Assembly: GCF_011303555.1 (NCBI RefSeq)
Contig: NZ_CP049868.1
Span: 744,001-808,000, forward strand
DNA from: Pedobacter sp. HDW13
GTDB taxonomy: Bacteria; Bacteroidota; Bacteroidia; Sphingobacteriales; Sphingobacteriaceae
Reading direction: 5' to 3'
Length of the DNA: 64,000 nucleotides
The notes beneath the pieces were generated by a model that had not been told where the DNA came from, did not search any database, and was given only the letters and a program-made list of their open reading frames with translations. A program made the translations under genes and the position numbers. Positions 1 through 8,871 of this stretch are shown here, in pieces (within the stretch, counting starts at the first letter, position 1; each line of letters opens with the position of its first letter).

Positions 1-131
1 GCATCTTCCAGGATAGGACCAAAAGTCCAGCTGCCTAAACAATCAATATTCGCCTTAGATGAGTCTAAAAATGGTATAGGTTTAAGGGGGCTTCCCAGGA
101 AAGAATTCGCGATTTGGACTTTAGTAACCAT
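1..131 (-). CDS. Partial ORF running off the left edge, function unknown
   Basis: An ATG at 131-129 opens a reading frame that stays open to the window edge (43 complete codons). It begins 18 nt after the stop codon of the GH3 gene and lies in the same frame. The N-terminus has no signal peptide. A short LGSWTFGP stretch is reminiscent of the middle region of GH3 glycosidases, but this is too little to assign a family. It could be the next gene of the same operon or a fragment of a duplicated GH3 gene. Confidence 0.35.
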   Translation of the reverse strand, partial: MVTKVQIANSFLGSPLKPIPFLDSSKANIDCLGSWTFGPILED

Positions 132-149
132 ATCAATAAGGGAATTAAA

Positions 150-2741
150 TTACCCTCCCGGCACTAGCGTTACATTAACATTTTTTTCACCATTAACCAG
201 TACCTCCTTTGTTTTGAAATTTCGGGCGGAAAAAATCAAAGTATCCCCGATTTTCGCTTCGATGACATATTTTCCGTCCTTATCGGATAATACAGAAGTT
301 AATTGGTTTTTTACTTTAATAATGGCTTCTGCAACAACCGTTGACTGAACATCCCTAATGACCCCAGATACGGAAATTTTTCGTCCTTCTGGGTTGATCT
401 CTCCATTTCTTTGGCCACCCGAATGGGTAATATTTTCTTGTCGAACCATGTTTGCAGGGTTCACGAAAACCGATTGCTGTAATTTTATGTCCTGTGAGGA
501 TGAACCAACCATTAATTTAAATTCCCCTGGCTCAACAACCTTGATGTAGTCTGTATTGTACAAGGCCAGGTCAATAACCGGAACTTTAAAATTAACAGTT
601 CTTTGTTCTCCAGCTTTAAGATGAATTTTTTCAAACGCTTTTAGTTGTTTCACGGGTGTGGATACTGAACTTACCACATCTCTGATATATAACTGAGGTA
701 CTTCCTGACCATCGCATTTACCAACATTAATTACATCCGCCGATACTACAATAGTATCAGCGTCCTTAAAATTTAACTTGTTTACTTTGAGATTTTCATA
801 TTTAAAGTTCGTGTAACTTAATCCAAATCCAAATGGATACAATGCATCGGGAGAAGAAAATACATAATCTCTTCCCGGTTTATCCACAGTGCCACTCCTT
901 TTATAGTAGCCTTTGTCCGAGGGCAGGTAATTGTAATATGCGGGAAGATGTCCCGCGCTTTGGGGAAAAGACACTGCCAGTTTACCAGAGGGATTAACCT
1001 TGCCGAAAAGTATGTCAGCGATTGCATTCCCCTGTTGTTCGCCCGCATACCACTGCATAATTATCCCCTCGACGTACTCTTTAAACCAGCCAATCGCAAA
1101 CGGCCTTCCGGATACAATGACTGTAACGACTGGTTTACCAGTTGCCTTTACAGCCTTTACAAGGTCCTCCTGCACTCCCGGAATGTTGAGGTCAGAAAGG
1201 TCAAACCCTTCTCCACTGGTAGAGTTAAGGTATTCCCGGGAAAGTGATGCACTTTGCGAACCAACAAACACTATAGCCAGATCGCTCTTACTGGCAGCCA
1301 AAACGGCTTCATTAAAACCACCTTTATCTCTTGAAGTGAGATCACAGCCTTTGGCATAATTTATTTCGACGCTATTTTTTACAAACGCTCTAATACCTTG
1401 CAGGGGTGTGATACCATCCTTATTGTTCCTCGTCCAGGAATAGTCGCCAAACTGAACCTGATCCGCATTGGGACCAATGACCGCAATAGATTTTAGCTTG
1501 CTGGCATCCAAGGGAAGGATTCCGTTGGCATTCTTTAACAGAACGGCACTCTCATTGGCAATCTGCCTGGATAACTGTACCGATTGGGGCGTGTGGATTG
1601 ATTTTTTGTAGTTCAATGTATCCACAGGTTGATCTTCGAAAAGGCCTGAGGCAAATTTAGTATAAAGCACATGAGCCGCTGCAGCGTCGATATATTTGGC
1701 AGCAAACTGCTTATTTTTGACCAAACTTTCCAATTTGGCGTAGTCTTCCCCTGAAGCTTCCAGATCGAGACCGGCTTTGATAGCTTGCATAGCTGCATCT
1801 GTCTGGTTTACTGCGGTTTTATGAAAACTGGAAAGCATTTCTATGGATCCCCAGTCAGAGTAGACATAGCCTTGAAATTTTAGTCGCTTCCTGAGCAGAT
1901 CGGTTAGGAAATAGGCTGATCCGGTAACCGGTTCACCATCATAGGCACTATAGCAGTTCATAATAGATAAAGGACTAAGTGCTTTGATTACCGCCTCGAA
2001 AGGCTGCATATAGAGACTAAAAAGTTGTCTTTTCCCTCCTTCAACAGATGCCAGGTTAAGCCCTCCAAGCGGGCTCCCGTGCCCTATAAAATGTTTTGGG
2101 GTACTTATGATTTTGTGCAGATTTAAGCCCTGAATGTATGCGATTCCCATTTGTGAGACTAAAAATGGGTCCTCTCCGTAAGTCTCTTCAACCCTTCCCC
2201 AGCGAAGTTCTCTGGCAAGATCCAGGTCAGGAGCTAAAACCTGTTTTACCCCCATTGCCTTGGCCTCAGCACCTATAAATCCTGCCATCTGGTAGGTTAG
2301 TTGTGTATTAAACGTACTGGCTATAGCAATGGATTGCGGGTAAATAGTACTTCCATCCTGAACTGCTCCATGAAGTCCTTCCATCACCGGAATAACCGGG
2401 ATACCAAACCTGCTCTCTTCCCTCATATATTTTTGGGTATGATAAATGAGTTTGGTATATTGATCTGAGGAATATGGGAAGCCCTCCAAACAACCATAAC
2501 TGATCCCCTTACTAAAGTTAAATAGCTTTTGTAAATTTGGCCTCTGGTCCACCTCATACTGGCCGGATTGTATGTGTTGCATCTGCGATAATTTCTCTTT
2601 CAGCGATAGTCTGGGAAGCAAGTCTTTTACCCGCTCTCGGGGAGACAACTCTGGCCTCTTGTATAGAGGGATAGCTGGCTTCTGGGAAAACGCATTAAGC
2701 GAACAAACAATAGCAAAGAAGGCTATACAATAACTTTTCAT
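150..2741 (-). CDS. bglX: GH3 beta-glucosidase-type glycoside hydrolase with C-terminal regulatory-like domain
   Basis: Secreted 863-residue GH3 enzyme expected to remove beta-linked glucosyl or xylosyl units from the non-reducing ends of oligosaccharides in the periplasm. Residues 1-20 are a signal peptide ending AFSQ. The N-terminal barrel has KHFIGHG near 216 and the nucleophile motif YSDWGS with Asp about 296. The second domain carries the conserved SGEGFD...IPG segment, and a fibronectin-III-like domain follows (about 660-770). Residues 786-863 form an extra module that looks like the carboxypeptidase-regulatory-like domain normally found at the N-terminus of SusC proteins. Most BglX proteins end before this point. 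Next upstream are the metallophosphoesterase and an HTCS, so it probably belongs to a small glycan locus. The exact substrate cannot be read from the sequence. Confidence 0.9.
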   Translation of the reverse strand: MKSYCIAFFAIVCSLNAFSQKPAIPLYKRPELSPRERVKDLLPRLSLKEKLSQMQHIQSGQYEVDQRPNLQKLFNFSKGISYGCLEGFPYSSDQYTKLIYHTQKYMREESRFGIPVIPVMEGLHGAVQDGSTIYPQSIAIASTFNTQLTYQMAGFIGAEAKAMGVKQVLAPDLDLARELRWGRVEETYGEDPFLVSQMGIAYIQGLNLHKIISTPKHFIGHGSPLGGLNLASVEGGKRQLFSLYMQPFEAVIKALSPLSIMNCYSAYDGEPVTGSAYFLTDLLRKRLKFQGYVYSDWGSIEMLSSFHKTAVNQTDAAMQAIKAGLDLEASGEDYAKLESLVKNKQFAAKYIDAAAAHVLYTKFASGLFEDQPVDTLNYKKSIHTPQSVQLSRQIANESAVLLKNANGILPLDASKLKSIAVIGPNADQVQFGDYSWTRNNKDGITPLQGIRAFVKNSVEINYAKGCDLTSRDKGGFNEAVLAASKSDLAIVFVGSQSASLSREYLNSTSGEGFDLSDLNIPGVQEDLVKAVKATGKPVVTVIVSGRPFAIGWFKEYVEGIIMQWYAGEQQGNAIADILFGKVNPSGKLAVSFPQSAGHLPAYYNYLPSDKGYYKRSGTVDKPGRDYVFSSPDALYPFGFGLSYTNFKYENLKVNKLNFKDADTIVVSADVINVGKCDGQEVPQLYIRDVVSSVSTPVKQLKAFEKIHLKAGEQRTVNFKVPVIDLALYNTDYIKVVEPGEFKLMVGSSSQDIKLQQSVFVNPANMVRQENITHSGGQRNGEINPEGRKISVSGVIRDVQSTVVAEAIIKVKNQLTSVLSDKDGKYVIEAKIGDTLIFSARNFKTKEVLVNGEKNVNVTLVPGG

Positions 2742-3054
2742 TTAAATTTGCATTTTTTGGTAATGATTGATTTGAAGAATTTATTGGACTTGAATTTTAA
2801 GTTCTACCATTGTCGCAATTCGATCAAATGATATTCTAAAATCGCCCAAAGCGGCACTAACTGATCTGGAGGCATTGGTAAATTAAAATGCGTACCGCCA
2901 TAAATCCACTTTCAACTGTCGCCAAAAATAGTTGCCGGATAAAATTCCGGTGGGCAAAATCATACAAAAAAAAACCAAAAAAATTCATTTTTGGTCTCTT
3001 TGAAATATTATGTATTTATCAGCAGCATTTTAACTAAGAAATCTGCGTAACCGT
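2742..3054. other. Intergenic region between GH3 and metallophosphoesterase genes
   Basis: This 313-base AT-rich gap holds the terminator of the metallophosphoesterase transcript (about 2965-2995) and must hold the GH3 promoter. I see no clean TAnnTTTG box, no RNA gene and no convincing small ORF. Confidence 0.5.
2965..2995 (-). terminator. Intrinsic terminator after the metallophosphoesterase gene
   Basis: On the minus strand ACCAAAAA pairs with TTTTTGGT (arms 2988-2995 and 2974-2981, loop 2982-2987), followed directly by a run of nine T (2965-2973). It lies 60 bases downstream of the metallophosphoesterase stop. Confidence 0.65.
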
Positions 3055-4256
3055 TTATTTCCGGGACGCTTTGTAGCTACCGACCTCTCTTCCAGCATCA
3101 TCCAACATCGTGACTGCTAATTCCTGTTTAGTCACCTTGATAGCAGTTATTGTTCTTTTTCCATTAGCCGGCCCACCTCCGATAATTAACGGATAGTGAT
3201 TTGCATTTAGGTCTGGCTGATGCACTTTGTATCTATGGGTGTGACCACTTAATACCAGATCAACCCGGCCACGGTTCAACAATGGATCAAAAAGCATTGT
3301 GCAATGTTTTGGACCATGCGCTTCGCCAGAAAAGCGCGGAGGGATATGCATCAGAACTATTCTAAATGATGCTTTCTTAAAAGCCTTGGACTCAATTTCA
3401 TTTTTTAACCAGGCGGCCTGATGAAGCCTATATTCGTCAAAATTAACGATACCCGCATAAACAGGGTGAGTATCTTCTTTATCTTCGCCCGTGTCCAGAA
3501 TAACAAATCGAACAGGTCCTAGTGAAAATGCTGAATAATTTACCTGCATAAAATATTCCGGAAACTCACGCGCGAACTTTCCGCGGGTTTCGTGATTGCC
3601 ACGAACATAAACAAATGGTGTATTTTTCGCAAAGCAGTTAACACATGGCAGTAACATATTGTCGATAAGTTGTTTTTCATCAGCCTGGTGATCGAAAATA
3701 TCGCCATTAAAAAAAACGAAATGTTTTTTTTGTTCAGGTACCAGGTTGAGCAGGTGCGGAATAGATTCCGGTCTATCGTGCAAATCATTCAACATTACAA
3801 AGGATAGCTCTGGAGTATTCGGATCTACATTCACAAATGTTTCCATACCACCCGTTATTAAACTCCCATATTCAAGATTATATGGTTGAAAATTTCGAAT
3901 TTCTTTTGAAATAATCCTGTAATAGTATTTACTTCCAGGTTTCAAGTTATTAATAGTAACCGCATTTCGCGTTCTGTAAGCCCCCGAAGCCCCATTTCAG
4001 CGTTTGAGTAAGCTTTATAATTTAAGTTTGTTGGTTCCTCGCCATACTCCACCCAACCGGTGCCAAGCTTGTTTGTTAGCCATAGTACGGTAATGGAATT
4101 ATTAAAATTTGTCTGGAGGTAAGGTCCGGCTGTAAATTTGAAGTCCTCTTCGGTTTCTAAAATATGTGCATTTGCATATTTAGGTGCTATCAGTGAAGAT
4201 GCTCCCAGGGTCAAGCCCAATTTAAGGAAGCTTCGCCTTTGAAAATTATTTTTCAT
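3055..4256 (-). pseudogene. Tat-exported metallophosphoesterase, frameshifted
   Basis: Two overlapping reading frames together encode one calcineurin-type metallophosphoesterase of about 400 residues. The first (4256 to about 3986) starts with a Tat signal (RRSFLK) and the beginning of a purple-acid-phosphatase-like N-terminal domain. The second supplies the end of that domain (LKPGSKYYYR) and all the metal-binding motifs: NDLHDR, GDIFD, GNHE, the MHIPP histidine and SGHTH. The break falls at a run of five G on the coding strand (3981-3985). A sixth G would join the frames as LRG-AYRTRN-AVTINN. The second frame has only a TTG start in mid-domain, so it is not an independent gene. This is either a sequencing deletion or a genuine single-base lesion. 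If intact, it would hydrolyse phosphate esters in the periplasm. Confidence 0.85.
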
Positions 4257-4327
4257 ATATATTATTTATTGGCTAGCGAAAATTTGAACATTTCCATTTG
4301 AGATTATCTGGTCGGAAAATTCAGAGC

Positions 4328-7300
4328 TCAATCATTATCCATTGTGTTAGAAAAAAATTGCTTTCGATAATGCAATGGTGTAATCTGATAACAATCCTTA
4401 AAACATTTACTGAAATACTTTGCTGAGGTAAACCCTAGATTTTCAGAAATTTCAGAAACAGATATTTTAGGATCTGTCTTCAACATTAGTGCTGCTTGTT
4501 TTAGCCGTATGGTTAGCGTGAACTCGTTGGGGGTTTGACCTGTAATCCCTTTTAGTTTTGAAAAAAGGTTGGTACGGGCTATCCCCATTTCTCGCGAGAA
4601 TATGTTAACATTAAAATCAGGGTCATCTATATTGCGTTCTATAATCGAAGTCGCCCGTTCCAGAAACTCTTTATCAATCTGTGTGGTCGCTAAGATCTGC
4701 ACCGATGCAGCAGGCTGTTTACTGAATTTCTCCTGAAGAAGAATACGATTATTAACCAGGTTGTTACAGCGTGTTAGCAAAACCCTGGCATTAAAGGGTT
4801 TTGGGATGTAGTCGTCAGCCCCGACCAATAAGCCCTCAAGATTATACTCGATAGATGCACGGGCTGTTAGTAGCACAAGGGGGATATGAGAGGTGGCGTA
4901 ATCACTTTTCAACTTTTTGCACAGGTCAATCCCGGAAAGATTCGGCATCACTACATCACTAACGATTATATCAGGCATAATATCCTGAGCAATAACCCAT
5001 CCTGCTTGTCCGTCATCGGCAGTTTCCACCTCATAAAATTCTGCGAATACATCGACCAACACTTCCCTAATAGCCGGATTATCTTCCACTATTAGAATTT
5101 TTTTTCGCTGATCTGATTCCAGGACTATTTCAGGCGATGCAATCTCAATATCCTGTTCCTGCAACTGCTTGATCTCACTTTGGCTACTATCCTTAAATTG
5201 ATTGCTAACTGCTAAGCGGATTGTACCTTCCGGGTATACGACCTTTAATGGAAGTTGCACTATAAAGGTAGTCCCTATGCTTAACTCGCTTTTGACCAAT
5301 AACTTCCCTTGATGAAGTTCTACTACTCCTCTTGCGAGAGACAAACCGATTCCAGTTCCCAACACGCTTTCGCTAGTCTGGTAGAAAGGCTCAAAGATTC
5401 TGTTAATTTCGTCAGGAGGTATTCCGGGACCTGAATCTTCCACAGCCAAAGCAACATGTTCTCCTTGCTGGGTTAGTGATAACACGATTTTCCCTCCCAC
5501 AGGTGTATTTTTAAAGGCATTTGACAATAGATTGTTCATCACCTTTCGCATTTGCCGGATATCGATAAAGGCCTTTAGCGCTTTGACGTTTATTAACAAA
5601 TCATAATCGATCTCCTTTATTGTAGCCAAAGGGCGAAAAAGCTGAAAGCAGTTGGATATAAATCCTGTCAAATCCACTTCTGAAGGATAAATTCTATTAA
5701 GGCCTTCTTCCTGTTTCCTAAAATCCATCAGCTCAGTAACGAGTTCATCCAGTTGCTTGCTGCAATTATATATAGCTGAAATTTTCTTTGAAAACTCAGC
5801 AGGCATTGAGCCCTTTCTGGAGAGTATTTGCTCAATCTGGACGGATATTAAAGTCAACGGAGTCCTGAACTCATGGGAAACATTGGTAAAAAAATTGATT
5901 TTGGAATCATTGAGGATTTCCAGCTCCCTCGCATGCAGCTTTTCGTAACGCAGCGATTCCTGCAACCTGATCCTCGACCTGTAAAATCTAAAGATATAAT
6001 ACATCAAGCCTGCAAAGAGTAATATGTAGCAGATGTAAGCCAGCGTCGTTCGATAAAACGGTGGTGATATTTTTATAGCAAGCCGTGTTTCAGGACCACC
6101 TGAGCGGGTAGATTTAACAATTAGAACATAACTGCCCGGTGAAAGGTTGGTATAACTTATCGGGGTATTTTCTCTTGCATCGTTCCACTTGTCGGAAAAA
6201 CCATGCAACTGATATATAATGTTATCTTTATTTTCCAGGATATAGTTATCCGTGACCCATTCAATATCAAAAGTTGTCTGGTCACTATTAAGCACAACCT
6301 CCTTTTCATAATAAAGCCCCTGGATCAAAACCTTGTTTCCAACTCCTGATTTTGTGTTACTGTTATTGACCGTAATTTGTTGAAGCCTTAATGAATAAGG
6401 TTTATTTGCCACAATTAACTCCTGTTCATTAAAAGAAACCATTCCACTCACTCCACCTAAAAATATTCTTCCCGAACGGGAAAGATAAAGTCCGTTTTCA
6501 TTCATCGCTCCCAAAGGAAAGCCATGGTCATAACGGTAGTCATTGAAGGAATTTTCTTTTGGATTATAGACCACAAAACTTTTATTTGTAGCAATCAGCA
6601 AATTCCCGGTTGAAGATTCCACTAGATCATATACATAATTACTACTGACACCGTACATTTCAAGGTTTATCCTTTTAAAATCGTCTGTGGAGGGTTGAAA
6701 CAAACAGAGTCCTGCTGAAGATGTAGCAAACCACAATTTCCCCTGATGATCCTGGATAATACGGGTTATAAAATTATCAGACAAGGTATTTTTTTTATTT
6801 ACTTCGCTACTATAATGCTGAAACTCGCCTGTGTTAAAATGATAAGCAAATGCGCCCGAGCCAAGTCCTCCCACCCATAAAACTCCTTCGCGATCAATCA
6901 GTAAACTGAATGCATCCGTATCCAGTAACCTTTTGTATTGACCGGTATGGGGATCAAACTCACCAACCCCAAGCGGAGTTGCCAGGATTAGTTTATCACC
7001 ATGTGGAACTATATCCTGGATTACGTTAGATGGCAATCCATCCGTTCTTTGGGGGGCTGCAAGGTAGCATGTAAACTTCCCCGTGGTGAGGTTCATCCTG
7101 TTTAGCCCTCCCAAATGCGTTCCAATCCATAATGCATTCTGTTTGGGATCAAAATAAATTGCCTTTAAATTATCCTGAGAGATACTATTTGCATGTTTAT
7201 CACTTTTGAACCATTTAAATTTACCCGTCTTCAGGTTATATCTATTTAAACCACCCCCTTCCGTACATATCCAGAGGTTTCCCTGGTTGTCCTCGGTCAT

Positions 7301-8329
7301 TTTAGCTACAACCGAAGAGCTGAGCCCCGCATCCCTGATAATGCTTTTTTTGAAATAGTCGTAAATTTCATATTTGGGATTAAAATAATTTACGCCGCCA
7401 AAATAAGTGCCAACCCAGATCGTGCCTTGCCGGTCCTTGATAATACTCCATATGGAAGAATTTTTTAAACCACCATTTTCTTCCCCATCATCATAACTTA
7501 ATATTCGCCCAGTACTGCGTTCGAGTTTGTCAAGGCCACGAAAAGATCCTATCCACATATTTCCGGCTTCATCTTCCATAAAACACCGAACGAAATCGGA
7601 TGAAATAGAATTCTTATCAGTTTCACTATGCCTATATCTTATTGTTTTGCCATTCACAATCCTAAATAGTCCATCGTTCCAGCTACCTATCCAGACTTCT
7701 CCCCTGGAATCCTGATATACCTGAGTCACATTGATATTATCAATTACCTTACGAACTGTTTTATTGCTACTATCTTTTACCAATAAGCCACCTTTTTCGG
7801 TACCGATCCATAATTGGCCGGATCTATCAATAAGAAAACACTTTAAAGACAGTGATATCTCAGGAAGTGAGAAATATAAGCGTTTCTCGTTTTTGGCTTC
7901 ATCGTAGATGAATATCTGCTTTTTATCCATGATGTATAGTATTCCTCTGATACATGCCATCTGATAGTAAGCTCCCTTAACCAGAACTTTGAATTGGCCG
8001 GTTTTGTCATCAAATACTGAAATACCTTCATTCGTTAGTACATAAACTTTATCTATACCATTTCCGGTAACTGCCTTTATATAGCCACGGACGAACTGTA
8101 CATTTTTGTAATTATCTTCCCTAAACTGTTGAACCCGGTTTCCGTTATAGCGGTTTAAGCCCTCCCTGGTACCGATCCAGATGGCACCTTTACCGTCCTG
8201 GAAAATGGCTGTTACCGAGTTGTGGGACAATCCTGTTTCTGTAGTCAGGGAATGAAATGCTATCCCCTGCCCCAAACAGACTGTTACCAGGCTAATCAAT
8301 AAAAATAAAAGTGTAATAATTTTCCTCAT
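4328..8329 (-). CDS. Hybrid two-component system sensor/regulator (HTCS)
   Basis: One-protein signalling system of 1333 residues that senses a glycan fragment in the periplasm and activates a neighbouring locus. After a signal peptide come two seven-bladed propellers of Reg_prop repeats (IWIGT, LWIGT, LWFAT) to about residue 640, a Y_Y_Y domain (about 690-765) and one membrane helix (about 773-795). The histidine kinase has H-box NVSHEFRTP (His about 817), N-box NNLLSNAFKN, DSGPGIP and GTGIGLSLA. A receiver domain (about 1075-1190) carries phospho-acceptor Asp in VSDVVMP, and the AraC-type HTH lies at the C-terminus. All catalytic motifs are present. Its likely targets are the adjacent GH3 and phosphoesterase genes and genes beyond the left edge. 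It differs from the second HTCS in this window and is not a recent duplicate. Confidence 0.93.
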   Translation of the reverse strand: MRKIITLLFLLISLVTVCLGQGIAFHSLTTETGLSHNSVTAIFQDGKGAIWIGTREGLNRYNGNRVQQFREDNYKNVQFVRGYIKAVTGNGIDKVYVLTNEGISVFDDKTGQFKVLVKGAYYQMACIRGILYIMDKKQIFIYDEAKNEKRLYFSLPEISLSLKCFLIDRSGQLWIGTEKGGLLVKDSSNKTVRKVIDNINVTQVYQDSRGEVWIGSWNDGLFRIVNGKTIRYRHSETDKNSISSDFVRCFMEDEAGNMWIGSFRGLDKLERSTGRILSYDDGEENGGLKNSSIWSIIKDRQGTIWVGTYFGGVNYFNPKYEIYDYFKKSIIRDAGLSSSVVAKMTEDNQGNLWICTEGGGLNRYNLKTGKFKWFKSDKHANSISQDNLKAIYFDPKQNALWIGTHLGGLNRMNLTTGKFTCYLAAPQRTDGLPSNVIQDIVPHGDKLILATPLGVGEFDPHTGQYKRLLDTDAFSLLIDREGVLWVGGLGSGAFAYHFNTGEFQHYSSEVNKKNTLSDNFITRIIQDHQGKLWFATSSAGLCLFQPSTDDFKRINLEMYGVSSNYVYDLVESSTGNLLIATNKSFVVYNPKENSFNDYRYDHGFPLGAMNENGLYLSRSGRIFLGGVSGMVSFNEQELIVANKPYSLRLQQITVNNSNTKSGVGNKVLIQGLYYEKEVVLNSDQTTFDIEWVTDNYILENKDNIIYQLHGFSDKWNDARENTPISYTNLSPGSYVLIVKSTRSGGPETRLAIKISPPFYRTTLAYICYILLFAGLMYYIFRFYRSRIRLQESLRYEKLHARELEILNDSKINFFTNVSHEFRTPLTLISVQIEQILSRKGSMPAEFSKKISAIYNCSKQLDELVTELMDFRKQEEGLNRIYPSEVDLTGFISNCFQLFRPLATIKEIDYDLLINVKALKAFIDIRQMRKVMNNLLSNAFKNTPVGGKIVLSLTQQGEHVALAVEDSGPGIPPDEINRIFEPFYQTSESVLGTGIGLSLARGVVELHQGKLLVKSELSIGTTFIVQLPLKVVYPEGTIRLAVSNQFKDSSQSEIKQLQEQDIEIASPEIVLESDQRKKILIVEDNPAIREVLVDVFAEFYEVETADDGQAGWVIAQDIMPDIIVSDVVMPNLSGIDLCKKLKSDYATSHIPLVLLTARASIEYNLEGLLVGADDYIPKPFNARVLLTRCNNLVNNRILLQEKFSKQPAASVQILATTQIDKEFLERATSIIERNIDDPDFNVNIFSREMGIARTNLFSKLKGITGQTPNEFTLTIRLKQAALMLKTDPKISVSEISENLGFTSAKYFSKCFKDCYQITPLHYRKQFFSNTMDND

Positions 8330-8871
8330 ATACTTTATTAAGAGGGAGAGATCCTTATCAGCGAATATTTGGTTTAAACTTAAGATAAAGATAATAATAC
8401 TATAAAGCTAAAAGAGCTAAAATTGTACAAAGAAAACCCGAAATCATCCATATTCTGAGTCCAATTGCATTAGCACATTGACGCAGCTGAATTGACTTTC
8501 GCATTGATTACTAGGTCTTATACGCCTATGGCGTTACTGTAGGTAAGGCTAGGTGTATAAGACCATAGAGAGGTTAATCCAACACGGAACACTCATTACA
8601 AATTGGCCTAGTTTCCTCTATCAAAGGAAACTCATAAAGAATAACATGAGATCATTAGCTTATCCAATCGGAAAATTTGCCTTATAACCGTTTGTTAAAT
8701 TCGTCACTTTAATAACTATTGTATAATTCGCCGCTATGTCCAGAACCAACTGCATAATATTTCGTCCAGAAACTACAGGCAGCACTATTGCAGAAATTTC
8801 CTCAAATTGGCTTCCCTGAGTCCTTTACAACCTTTATTGTGATTTAATCCATAAAACAAACCGATTTCTGC
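8330..8871. other. 542-base intergenic region with inverted repeats
   Basis: No convincing gene is visible on either strand. It contains a large imperfect inverted repeat (8514-8564) and a perfect 7-bp stem, GTTTCCT/AGGAAAC (8611-8631). It separates the fucosidase end from the HTCS start. It also lies where codon style changes by eye, so it may be an island boundary. Confidence 0.5.
8514..8564. repeat. Imperfect 15-bp inverted repeat
   Basis: GGTCTTATACGCCTA (8514-8528) is repeated in inverse orientation as TAGGTGTATAAGACC (8550-8564) with one mismatch and a 21-base loop. There is no T-run on either side, so it is not a typical intrinsic terminator. It could be a protein-binding site, the scar of a mobile element, or a structured RNA end of the fucosidase operon. 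Confidence 0.6.

Noticed and set aside
3055-3945. Independent intact phosphoesterase gene
   Set aside because: It starts at a TTG in the middle of a domain whose beginning is in the overlapping upstream frame.
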